This document shows positions 35,271 through 47,795 of a DNA stretch of 64,000 nucleotides, in pieces. The position numbers were made by a program, and so were the translations under genes. Source of the stretch: Aselliscus stoliczkanus. Taxonomy: Eukaryota; Chordata; Mammalia; Chiroptera; Hipposideridae. The first letter of the stretch is position 1, and every line of letters starts with the position of its first letter. The notes beneath the pieces were generated by a model that saw only the letters and a list, made by a program, of their open reading frames with translations, did no database searches and was not told the origin of the DNA. The stretch spans positions 117,416,434 to 117,480,433 of the forward strand of contig CM066727.1 of the NCBI GenBank assembly GCA_033961575.1, read 5' to 3'.

Positions 35271-35507
35271 CCTGAAATAGGACTTACGTTTTAATGGCAG
35301 GTGCGATCCCCCAGTAGTGAGAGTAAGGGAAAAGGGAAATGAGATAGAAAATGATAGTGCACAAATGCAAGGTGGTTAGTTACCAAGCTGGCCACTCCTT
35401 CACGAGCCACAAAGGGATGCAGCCCTGTCACTAGATCATATGGTTGCTTGTCCCTGAAAAGAATAAATGGAGAGAGAATGTATCTACAGACTCTATCCTA
35501 TCTCGTA
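35271..35507. other. Intergenic DNA
   Basis: No gene or nameable repeat. Confidence 0.45.
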
Positions 35508-36057
35508 TGACATCAGACAATTGAGTTCATGAACTCATCCTAGAAAAAGTGCTACATACCTCATTGCTGGATATCACTATGGTCACCTTTGAAATACTCC
35601 CCTTGGGAAGCTATGCACTGATGCCAGCACCTAGTCCACCCTTCAAAGCAACTTGGGAACTCTTTTTCTGGGATGGCCATCAGAGCTGTCATTGTATTAT
35701 CCTTGATGCCCTGAGTGTCATCAAAATGTCTTCCTTTCAATATTTCCCTTATCTTTGGGTAAAGAAAGAAGTAATTAGGGGCCAGATCAGGTGAGTAGGG
35801 AGGGTGTTCCAATACAGTTATTTGTTTACTGACTAAAAACTCCCTCACAGACAGTGCCGTGTGAGCTGGTGCATTGTCGTGATGCAAGAGCCATGAATTG
35901 GTGAAAAGTTCACGCTGCCTTTTCAGAAATTCCAAATAGTAAACTTGGTTAACTGTTTGTCCAGTTGGTACAAATTCATAATGAATAATCCCCCTGATAT
36001 CAAAAAAGATTAGCAACAATGTTGTAACAAGTTCACAAACTTATTTGTCAGACCTCG
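35508..36057 (-). mobile_element. Mariner-derived short element (copy 2), about 550 bp
   Basis: Flanked by TA at 35506-35507 and 36058-36059. The ends match as inverted repeats (ATCAGACAATTGAGTTCATG at left; complement of AAACTTATTTGTCAGACCTC at right). On the minus strand an open frame of 152 aa (36019-35561) covers the C-terminal half of a mariner transposase. It begins at the terminal repeat with MLLIFFDIRG, then has LLHHDNAPAHTALS (second catalytic Asp) and PPYSPDLAPNYFFLYPKIRE, where Tyr replaces the Asp expected in the third catalytic position. The N-terminal DNA-binding half and first catalytic Asp are absent, so it cannot encode an active transposase. Confidence 0.92.
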
Positions 36058-36059
36058 TA

Positions 36060-36539
36060 TCTCCTACTGGGCAGTTTTCACTGGTCCATTGAGTTAATGC
36101 CTCCACATGGTGTGTTGTTCACCTGGACTTTTGTGTGATCTTGAGGAATCCAGATTCCACTCAATGCAGTGTGGTCAACCTCAGGAGGCAGAACTGTGCT
36201 ACCCACACACAGCTGGCTGTTCCAGCAGCAGCTGAGGTAGCACAAGTTGCCACCAGGCAAGAAGAAGAGAAAGGAGGAGAGAATCTGAGGAGAGGCCTCA
36301 ACTGCCCAATACAATCATAAATAAGAAACATAAGGGACCTTATTTAAATAAAAGCCAAACTTTGTATAGCTCACATTCTGGTGGGAGAGAAGCTTCCAAT
36401 CCACTCTTCCAGTAAATGTTATCACCATCCTCATAGTTACTAAGGCTAAAAGACATTCTTGAAATGTTCCCCCCAACACACACATCCCAAACCCTGCTCT
36501 CTCTTTTTTTAAAATCTAATCCTATTCCAATCACTTCTC
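36060..36539. other. Intergenic DNA, nothing recognised
   Basis: No gene or nameable repeat. Confidence 0.45.
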
Positions 36540-37200
36540 ACAAGCTTACCACTCTTTCCCTTGTTTACGCCATCACTGCCTGTGTCACTTAATAACCTGC
36601 AAACTCGTGCTATGTTTCCAGTAGCCAGAATAATCTTTAAAAACAGCAAATCATGTTATGGCGCTATATGGAGGATCCAGGTCCTCCAACATCTTCCACA
36701 GCACTCAGGATAAAATGAAATATTCTTCCAGTGACCTGAGACACTCTGCACTGTCTGGACCCTGCCTACCATTGCAACCTGCTCTCTACAATATTCTTCC
36801 TTGGTCTCTTCTTTCTAACCACATTGGCCCTCTTTTGTTTCCCAGATTTTCTAAGCTTGTCCTTGCCTTAGAACCTTTGCATTGGATCTTACACCTGTCC
36901 TTTTGATGTTGTTATTCCATGCTTTCTCTCTTCTTGAAGTACTTTGTTGATATGTTACCTCTGCAGAGAGGCCCTTCCTAACCATATAAATCTCTATTTG
37001 TTACTCTCTTTCCCTTTTTAAAAATTTTCTTTACCTGGCATTATAATGTGAGGTTTGTTTGTTTATTATTGGTCTCTCCCAGCAGAATGTGATCTCTGTG
37101 AGGTCTGAGGCCTCATGTGCCTTAGTTATTACTGTGTCTCCAGGGCTAGAACATGTCTGACACATAGCTGGGGCTGAGCAAATGGTTGTTGAATGAATAA
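36540..37200 (+). repeat. L2 (LINE-2) 3' end
   Basis: Well-preserved L2 3' half: CTACCATTGCAACCTGCTCT, CTTGCCTTAGAACCTTTGCA, GCAGAGAGGCCCTTCCTAAC, AATGTGATCTCTGTGAGG and the terminal ATGGTTGTTGAATGAATAAA. Confidence 0.8.
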
Positions 37201-37605
37201 ATACCTTCAGATGAGCTTACCAATGATGAGCTTGCATAAAGAATGATGAGTTCCTATCTCACCCACTTTCTTCCAGGTCTTTGGAGGTCCATTCCTGCTT
37301 TAAACACATCTCCTAAGGATGTTGAAAACTTCCTGGTCTTATTATGCCCCCTATTAATGCCCTGACTTTAGGAACCTGGGATCCCACTCAGTCTGTGAAT
37401 TTCATCTAAGAAGGCAATCGCCAAATGCTGAATCAGGGCAAGTGCATCCACATGAGGCTAGGAGATGAGAGTCCTAGAGGCATTGAAAAGAAAGAAGAAA
37501 GTTACAGGCAGAGTGAGGTACAAGAGCAGGGTAGGGAACCCCAGGATTGCTAGGACATGGTCAGAAAATGTTTATCATGTCTAGTAGGGATGTCACCCAT
37601 AGGAC
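37201..37605. other. Intergenic DNA
   Basis: Nothing recognised. Confidence 0.45.
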
Positions 37606-37626
37606 TGTAGCAGTAGCAGTAGCAGT

Positions 37627-37663
<37 letters not shown>

Positions 37664-37664
37664 A
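37606..37664. repeat. (TAGCAG)n / (CAG)n trinucleotide repeat
   Basis: AGCAGT units turn into seven or so pure CAG units and, after one CAA, four more. About 3.2 kb upstream of the KCNA1 start codon. Not in a convincing reading frame. Confidence 0.95.
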
Positions 37665-37677
37665 AAACAAGGGACTT

Positions 37678-37926
37678 GAACACCTAAACTGAAGTAGAAT
37701 AATACTGTATGTAAACTATAATTATAGATAGACAGATAGATTGATAGATAGATACACAATCACAGGATGTGGAGTACAGCATAAGGATGATAGTCAATGG
37801 TATTGTAAGGACTATATATGATGTCAGAGGGGTAGCAGCTTGGGGGAGGGGGTAATCACTTTATGAGGGGTGTAAATATCTAACTATTGTTGCTTTGTAA
37901 ACCTGAAGTTAATTTTTTTTTTTAAA
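37678..37926 (+). repeat. 5'-truncated L1 3' UTR, sense
   Basis: GGATGTGGAGTACAGCATAA, TTGGGGGAGGGGGTAATCAC and AACCTGAAGTTAATTTTTT match the end of the L1 3' UTR seen in the other copies. Contains a (GATA)n tract at about 37724-37752. Confidence 0.8.
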
Positions 37927-39939
37927 AAGGGACTTGGTATTTCAGCACACAGCTCCATGTTTTCTTTTATTTGCAATAAAGCAGTAGTGCAGAAAAGTAG
38001 CGTTAGTGGGACAGAACATGTGTGTAGAAGGTGGGGAAAGGGAAGGATTTTATATGGAAAGGAGTAGTTTAAGACGAGAACTCAATGTTCGCAAAAGAAA
38101 AGCTGGGTTTATGCATCGGGAGGAGCAGAGGGAACAAATACTTTTTCTTTTTTTCTGAAAAGAATGCTGGAGTCTGAATCTGGAGGAGGGACTTAACTAG
38201 CTCCATACCCAGGATTATTGCCTGCCTGGACAACCCCGCTGAGACCCCTGCTTTCCGCTAGCCACCAGAGAGTGGCTTTGATTAAAGACGTGGGTGGCGT
38301 AGGCAGCGGGCCACGCGATCCGCGGTGGTGGAAAGGGGTAGTTCCAATGTAGCACGGGGACCAATCAGCGGCGACTCCGGGCTCTGGCCGCCTCCTCAGA
38401 GCCTCCGCCGCAGTTGAAGTACCGGAGCTGCTGGCTGCCGGCTCTCGCGCTGCAGGCGCCGAGGCGCAGCGCCTCCGAAGGCGCCGCTGGAGTCGCTCTC
38501 CGAGTGCACCACGCACGCCCCAGCATCTGCTGCCCTGCGTCTGTGTGGGGACCCCTTCCCGAAGAAGTTGCAAGCCTTGCAAGTGGCCCTGCGAGGCTCT
38601 AAGGCGGGGAAATAAGGCTGCGGGAGGACGGACGTAGGTGGGAGGTGGGCAGGTGGCTTGCTTCTCAGCATCATCCCAATTAGCACCAAGTTGGCAGACA
38701 ACCCCCAAAAACTCACGAAGCCTTTGATGGTTGCCCACATTCTCCGTATTTCAAAATAATCTGACCGTAAGAAAACTTCCAACTCCGGTCCTAGGTCAAA
38801 GAGGGACAGGCTGTTAGCACCACCGTCTCTCTCGCAATAACATTACCTAGAACAAGCCCAGGTGATCCTCAACTGCAGAGCTCTACCCAAAGTCCGCATC
38901 TCTCGGGCTCCAGCAGGGAGAAGCTGGGTGGACCCCGCAGAGAGCCCCCCGCGGGCGGGGCGGGATGGCGCACCCAGCGTAGCAGCCGAAGCTGATGATT
39001 GTGGGACTGCACAAACACAGCCTCATCCGAGGAGTTTTGCCAGGAACAACCGCCTGCATTGCGTCGGACCTGACCATTTGAAATGTGGAATTCCCGGGGA
39101 AGGTCGCGGCCGGGGACCGTGAGTGTGCGGTGTTGTGGTGCACAAGGGAAATAGAATTAGTGGTCGGCTTCTCTGGCAGAAGGAAAAAGCTGTGCAGGCA
39201 AGGGTGGGAAGCTAATGACAACCCCCCTCTACCGAACCACCACCCCCTCATATTTTCCCTCTACCTCCTCGCTCTTGCCCTCCCCCGCCCTCCCCAACCC
39301 ACGCCCGGGTGGGCCAATCGCTGCTCCGCACTCCAGGCGCTTTCTCAGGTTTCTGCTGATCTTGCAGCGCCCAGAAATGGACCGAGCAGACCGGCCGCCG
39401 CACGCACACTGCCCCACTCGGCGCTCTTAACAGCTCCCCGCGCGCCTCTCAGCCTCGGCGAGATCCACGCGGGGGTGCGGAAGCCGAGGGCACCCGTGAG
39501 CCATGTAGACCCAGGTTCTTGCTCGCTCGCTTCCTTCGGGATCGAATCTAGGGCTCCCATAGTGTTCGGAGGGGGGCGAGAGTGCTGTTTATCGTCATTC
39601 GCTTCAGAGCTTCGGGAGAGGGTGGCATTTTGCTTTTCCGCCCCGCATCCTCCGGAGCGCCCTGCACCGGAGAGAGCATGCCGTCTCCAGGTTACTGGCA
39701 ACGGTGAGAATGGGGGTCGGGAGTGGACATTTCCCCTGTAGCTGCTCAGAAAAGCGATTGCTCGACTGAAGGGGAGTGGGACGAGGGAGCGAGGGCGGTG
39801 AGTTTGCCCCGGCGCCTCTTGGATGCTGCTGCGGCGGCGGCCTCTGCTCCCGCCCGGGTACTGCAAAAGCGACCTGCCGCATTCCAACTCCGGCTCTCCG
39901 TGGACTCAGCACCACCCCTGCGCCAAGCCGGCCGGCCAG

Positions 39940-40296
39940 GTAGGGGGCTCCCCAGTTCGGGGCCGCAGCAGGGGTTGGGACGATGAGTGGGGGAAGCCGG
40001 GGATGCAGGAATGCTGCCTGGGACATGGAGCTCCCCCAGCGTCTCTCGGCGCTTTCCCGATCTCTAGTTTAATGAAGTTGTAAACAGATCGGCTCTTGGG
40101 CATTGGGGAAAGTGGGATGGAAGAGCCCCAAACTTGGATTTCCGGGTGTCTGTGTGTGTCTGTCTGTGTGTAAGTCCAGCAAAAGTCCAGTGCTTTCTAA
40201 CAAAGCTAGAGGTCTGTGCTCTTCGGTGTCTGTAGGTCCGTCCCATCTAAATGCTTCTGATTTTCTACCCTCGTATCACTTTCTATTTCTCTGCAG
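39940..40296 (+). other. KCNA1: Candidate 5' UTR intron of KCNA1
   Basis: TTTCTATTTCTCTGCAG ending at 40296 is a strong acceptor (pyrimidine tract plus CAG). Upstream donors that could pair with it are CCAG/GTAGGG (cut before 39940) and ACG/GTGAGA (cut before 39704). The human gene has an untranslated first exon and the whole coding sequence in the second, as I recall. The exact donor is uncertain. Confidence 0.35.
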
Positions 40297-40472
40297 CGTC
40301 CATCGATCGCCCTGGTGGGAGCTTAGAAGGCGGCAGGCGAAGAGGGGTAGGAGTGGGGAGAGCCGAGGAGAAACAGAGGGGTTGTCAGGCGAGGGGATCT
40401 GCTGAGCTGGCTCTGCACCCGGTCCTAGGAGAGCTCGCGGAGGGGAGGGGAGGCCAGGGTGACCCCGAAGCG

Positions 40473-40505
40473 ATGGCCCATCCCTCTAGAACAGCACTGC
40501 ATTAA
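40473..40505 (+). other. Candidate upstream ORF, 10 codons
   Basis: The only ATG between the candidate acceptor (40296) and the KCNA1 start. G at -3 and G at +4 give a good initiation context. It ends at TAA 40503-40505, 323 nt before the main ATG, leaving room for reinitiation. Confidence 0.4.
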
Positions 40506-40750
40506 GGCACCTTGGAACAGGAAGAAACACCAACCCTGCCCCCTCCCCCCAACATCACCTCCCCCCACCCCAACCCTGGGCAAAAAGCTCCATCCGGGGC
40601 TGCAGGAGAGGGGGATTCCAAACTGAGCAAAAGGTAGGGTGGAGAGAAAGGGAACCAGAAGTGAAGTCGCAGAGCTCTCCACCGGCTGGCTTCGAAGCCC
40701 CTCCCCCTGAGCGTGGGGGAGCCGCACACTCCGGTGGGGGGGGCGCTTGA

Positions 40751-42310
<1,560 letters not shown>

Positions 42311-43545
42311 AAGCCAAGCAAACAAAAAAGCCCCACTTAGCCTGCTTGAAAGACTTAAAAAACAAAGCAAAACAGAAACCTTAGTGACCCATGTCACTCT
42401 TTGTGGATACTTTGCTAAATAGTTTTTGAATGCTCTATTTAACTGTCAATGCATTGTTGCATTGTGGGTTTTGGGGGCAGCCAACCAGGAGCTTCCAAGA
42501 TCCGTGGAAAACAAACAAACAACAACAAAAAAACTATTTTCATTTTATTAAAAAATGGGAAAAGAACATGTATTTTTTAAAACTGGTTTAAAAAATTCAT
42601 GAGCTAGTCTAGGTAAAATAAGATTCATATGCTTCCCCATACCGAAACATTTGTAATCCTTGGGCTTCTTTAACTTTTTTCTTTTAACGAAAAACCAGAT
42701 GATCACTTAGAAATATAAAATTAAAAGTTGCATGGGACTCTAATAGAAAAATCTTTGCAAACTGCATAGCACATTTAAGACAGTGCATCTGATGTATTAT
42801 ATGTAACATGGTATACGAGCCAAAATTGGCAATGAACAAATGTTTTCATTTTGATCAATCAAACTGCATATTATAAGATGAAAGATAAAAGCAAACAAAA
42901 TTACTTAAGATTGGTTTACAAAGCACCTTATCAATTTGATACTGGTCCTCATCTGTAAGGATTTTCCTTCTGCCCCATTCCCCTTCTATCCAAACTATCC
43001 TCTAAGAAAAGGATACTGAATTAAGTTGATTCATCTGCAGTGCTGCTAAGTTTCTCACCTGCAGATGAACCCAACACAGGTTCTTTCTCTCTGGTCCTGT
43101 GCCCTGACCCCTGGCCTTCAGAACTGGATGTAAAACCTTAGCCTCCTTATTGCAAGAGAGCACAAATAGAGTTAAATGTAAGCATGTTTGATTCTGATAA
43201 TATTTATTTTATAATCGCATGCTGAGAACATTAACTCAGACAATAGGGGATAAGCTTACGTTTGAATCGACTCTTCTAAAAATAGATCCTTTTTCATTTG
43301 CATTCACCAAAAGTGCACTCCTTCATTTAACTATTTTATTCGTAAATAAAGTACTGTATTTAAGTGCATATGTTAGTCAGATGGGAACAATAACTTTTTG
43401 GAGCTCAAAGCATGTTCTCTTATTCAGTATTATGGCCTATTTGATTAAGGTGTACCTTGAATTAATTAATGCATGATTTCAGTAAAAAAATTTTAAAAAT
43501 AATAAAAATTATAAGTTTGTGGGATGAAGGGCCCAAAGATATAGT

Positions 43546-43563
43546 GGGGGGTGGGGGTGGGGG
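43546..43563 (+). promoter_or_regulatory. Candidate G-quadruplex in the 3' UTR
   Basis: Runs of six, five and five G separated by single T (43546-43563), with further GGG upstream at 43521 and 43529. If transcribed, the RNA is G-rich on the sense strand. Confidence 0.5.
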
Positions 43564-46500
43564 CACTCAGTCAATTTTCCTGCCTTTGCTCAGGGAAATG
43601 TCAGGTTTCTGTGCAGGTGTAGGCAGAGAACGGACCAATATGCCCATCCTTTAAAGGGAAGCTATACGGAAAACTGAAGAAGTCATCCAAGTATATATAT
43701 AGCAACACCTAAGAACAAGTATTCTTTCTAGCTAAAGATAAACACAAGCAAAACAAACACACAAACAAAAAAGGTGCAATACTGCATGTTTTTGGTGCAT
43801 TCTTAAGATGTAAATGAAAATGTTTATTTATTGTATGCATCCAAAGCAGAGCTGATTTCTTTTTGCAGTCATGACTTGAAGTCTGTGGAGACTTCGCCCC
43901 TCTCCTTGAGTCTCCCTGAAGAAACTTAACCAATTGATTTCATAGTTGCTTAGTGCCTTTATCCTGTACCCACAGCGAACTGCAGAAAAGTGCCTCCGTT
44001 AACACAGCTGAGAAGTTATGTAACAAAGGGAGGAAGGGTTGGGGCACAGATATTTTGCTTTTTCTTTTGCCATCCTCACTGTCTCACTTCACCACTGTGA
44101 GAAGACCACACCATCCTGAACCCTGGAGAGGAGCGACCCAGGAGGGTGCTGTTTCTCTGGCCATCCTCTGGACTGAGTCCCTTTGGCAGCCTGATGTGAG
44201 ATGTAAACTGGGACCTGAGACCCAGCTTCAAACTGGACATGAACCATGAACTTGTTTTATTTATTTTTTATTATTTTGGTCTCCAGAAGCCAAGATAAAC
44301 TTTTTGGGAATTTATTTCCTATCGAGGGTCGCTCTGGACATTCAAGGCTTCCTCAGGTCCAGTGTAGTGTTTCTTGCACATTTCCTCATTCCTCCTCTGT
44401 TAGCAGCAGTACTTTGCAAATCTCGAATAGTCTGATCTTTCTAGGCATCGTCGTGGCTATGGGAACACTCAGTCCAGACTAACTTTTCCTAGGCCCTCCT
44501 TTCTGGCCCATTCCCTTCAGATATTTCCTATGATGCTCCTATGATCTTCTCACCTGGCATCTAACTTCACAGGCTGAGCATCTAACTTCTACCACCCCCG
44601 GCAGCCTGCGCAGAGAACAGCTGGGACCCTCTGCCCAGCTGAAAGAGAGCCACGTAACACAGGCCTCTGGGGGCCAGGAGCTGTCCACCAATGGAGAGGC
44701 ACTCACCATCTTTTTAAGGACACCAGTGGGGATCTTCATTCTGCACTTAGCATGTGGCCGCCAGCTACTGACCACCTTACATTCTTGTCCTGCTTCTGGA
44801 AATCTCCCTTGTTACCTCTAACCCTTCCCCGACCCTATCCTAGAACTATCAGTAAGGCAGTAAATGAAGAAACTAGAATAATGCTCAGGCTGGCTGAGTC
44901 TGTGGAAGGAAAGAACATGGATATTTTATTTTCCTGTGCTGCTCATGTGACTCTGTAAGACTAATGTAACATCATGGAAGATGAGAGCCAAGAACTGCAC
45001 ACCTCTGACCACAGGCCATAAACCTTCCCCTGTGATGTTTCCTTCTCTTTTCAACCTTGACTCATCCTGGCTGTCCCTCTCCTATCTGCTTAAAAGTCCC
45101 CCGGTTGGGGGAAAAAAAATGCCAACCTCCTCCAAATTTCCGGGGATATCTTGATCTTTTATTTAGACTCTGAGGTCTAGGACACACAGAGTTTGAAACG
45201 CTGCACTGTCAACAGCAATAATCCACTCAGTACTGTGGGATGGATGGGTCAGAGGATGAGAAAATGGGACCAAGCCTGGTTAGATGGACTTTGGCTACCT
45301 GGTATACCTCTCGTAGTTAGACACTGGACTGGTGATTCTTCTGCTTGTGGAACAGGAGAAAGTACTGCATGCAGTGAACCTGTCAGACTGGGATTGGGGA
45401 TGAGTTGTTGGTGTGAATTTGGGAGGTATGGGGAAAATGAATGCTGCTTATCCATCTGTAGCTCATTGTAACCAAGTCAGTAAGAATGGAGTCCAGGGAC
45501 TATCTGTGTAGCATAGGCATGCGGACTTTACAAAGCTCCTCCCCCCCTGCACTGTACTGTGCTGAAATGTTTTTGTAGACCTGAAGGTGCACTTAACAAA
45601 ACTGCCTATTAAGGAACGACTCTCTTTTGGTTTACTTCCTTATATTTATTTCATCGGGCTTTTTACCTTTTCACTCCCTTCCTAGGTCTTGAGCTTTAAT
45701 GGCTCATGTCCTGACTACTTGTTTTCTCCAAAAGGGGAAGACTCCTGACTTGCTGATAGCCATAGCTCAGCTCTTCCAGTATTTGGGGGCCCTAGTTCAA
45801 TAGGGTGGCCATGGAAGGGCTGGGTCCTACCAGAGCTGTTAGCCATCCCAGAATCTCTGAAGTGATTAACTCACCTCAAGTGATCTGAATCAGAGAGACC
45901 AAAGACATTAATTTCCTCTGTCCTCAGATTTCTAGAAGACAGATTGTAACCAGGAAAGGTTTTTGTTTTCGTCTCTCCTCTCCCCGATCTGTGCACAGCC
46001 CATCCTGCTCCCCTTTGAGAGTTGAGTTCTGATTATCAGTTATAACAGTTCATTGGGAGTATGTTAGTGAGTGAGCCTAGCAAAATCAATTGAATCACTA
46101 GCAGATTCTTCCCTAAAATCGATTCTTTCAAATCAAAACGTGCAGGTTTTGATTCTGCTGCAGTGAGACCCAAGCACCAGTGCCATCAGCTTTGACTCAC
46201 TTGAGAGTTTTTTAAAAATGCATGTAAATGTTAAGTGAGGAATAGATTTCTTTAGGTAGAAATTTGGTTTACTCCATATAGGACCTTCTTCACCTTGTGT
46301 GTAGTTAGTTACTGAATTTCCAAATCAGTTAACTTTAGAAGAGTTGGTAAAATAGTTTCCCAGTTTCCCATTTAATATGGGAGGCCTCAAAACATACGCT
46401 TTAAAACAATTTTATGATCGAATTTTCTTTGTTTGGTAGATTAGATTGAACAGAAAGGAGAAAGAGAACATCAGCAGAAGGTAATTCCCCATTTTCTTCC

Positions 46501-46743
46501 AGGAACTACATATTCCTGGGAGTGGTGAGAATTGGTGGGTGGTAACCATCCATAGTATAAAATTGTTAGAAAGAATATAAACTGCCAAACAGCCATTTTA
46601 CCTTCCCGCTTTTTCAAGAGAGGATGAAGTCTTTCGATGCTTATGTTCACTTTAAGAAGACGAACTATAATTTGTAAACCAGACACAACCCAAGTGGAAT
46701 TGCTATCTCAGGAGTGGTCCTTATCCACCATGCAGTGGATTCG

Positions 46744-46868
46744 TCCTCGTATTTATTTATTTATTTATTTTTTAAAATTTTTTTTTTGAGGGCAGTGTCA
46801 CTGGCCCTCATATGTGGGACCCGAACCGGGGCTGCTGGCTTCCCAAACCAGCGCATCCTTGTATTTAT
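46744..46868 (-). mobile_element. tRNA-derived SINE (5'-truncated) in the probable 3' UTR
   Basis: Same family and strand as the SINE at 544-684. It has the B-box-like GGTTCGGGTCCCACATATG on the minus strand, a GAGGGCAGTGTCACTGGCCC end and an A-rich tail (T-rich 46757-46788). The A-box head is missing. Near-perfect duplication: TCCTCGTATTTAT at 46744-46756 and TCCTTGTATTTAT at 46856-46868. Confidence 0.85.
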
Positions 46869-47795
46869 ATTATGGAATTTCAGGGTATATGCGAACATGT
46901 CCAGCATGACTCAGGTAACTAGCTCTTCGGAGAGTGTACATTACTTATCATTTTTGTAAAGAAGCAAACAAGAGCTGAGTGGTTAACCAAAACTGTTCCT
47001 TTACCTTGGGTCACTGTGCGAACTCATTCAGGATACACGTGCAAGGTTTAGAAGGCTTAGCATCACATGCCAGTCTCTTTGCTCAGGCAAAATGACCATG
47101 GGCTTTCTTGGGAAGTCCAGGAAGTCCAGGTAAGGGACGAAGCCCGGCTGACCTCAGGACTATTAGCTTGAAGGAGATTAGCCCTGGTCACAGGGATTTT
47201 CATTTAGGAGCTAATTAGGAGTTTACTTTTTATGACATGAGACTTCAAAGAGTACAGAAGAGTTTTGTACCGTAACCAGAGAGGAAGAAGAAACAGTGTA
47301 AGAAAAGAAAAACAAACAAACCACAAAATCCCTTGCAAAATAGTCCAGGTCAAAAACTGTCTCCTCTCCGAAACATGCAGAAACATCTTTCTTCTCATCA
47401 GTGCACTGTTTGACGCAGCAGCTCTAAGTAGTCAGCATGGCCTCTAGATGACATACCTCTAATAGCAAAGTAATCCCAAGGTCAAAAATTAAAAATTGAG
47501 TAGTACTAATTAAAAGTGCACCATCAGGACAACAAACCATTTAAGCTGAAAAAGCACTCTTTTATTTCTTGAGTTTGCCAGTTGCATACACCTTGAGTTA
47601 AGGATGTGTCTCATTTTCACCTACTGTGCATTTCCCCTGCCCTAACTGTTTAATATGTCAGGTAGAGGACGCTGAATGTTATGAATTGAAAACCTAATTG
47701 AAGCGCATAGTTTTCATCTATGCAATTTTACTTGCTTCTGTCACTTTATGATCTGTTCATATTTGGCATCAATTAAAGATAATTTTTAAGGATCT

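Larger units (their letters stand above)
42311..47795 (+). other. KCNA1: Probable KCNA1 3' UTR
   Basis: AT-rich sequence without coding potential directly after the stop, dotted with AUUUA-like motifs (such as TTTTATTTATTTTTTATT at 44254). The long 3' UTR of the human mRNA suggests an end several kb downstream. ATTAAA at 47772-47777 is a reasonable poly(A) signal candidate at that distance; AATAAA at 43345 and 43501 could serve shorter forms. The end shown is a guess. Confidence 0.45.

Noticed and set aside
38193..38738. 181-aa minus-strand frame near the KCNA1 promoter
   Set aside because: CpG-island composition favours long frames; no domain or credible start.
39085..39741. 218-aa plus-strand frame upstream of KCNA1
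   Set aside because: Low-complexity Ala/Pro/Arg sequence in the CpG island; no recognisable domain. A first-exon coding role is not supported.
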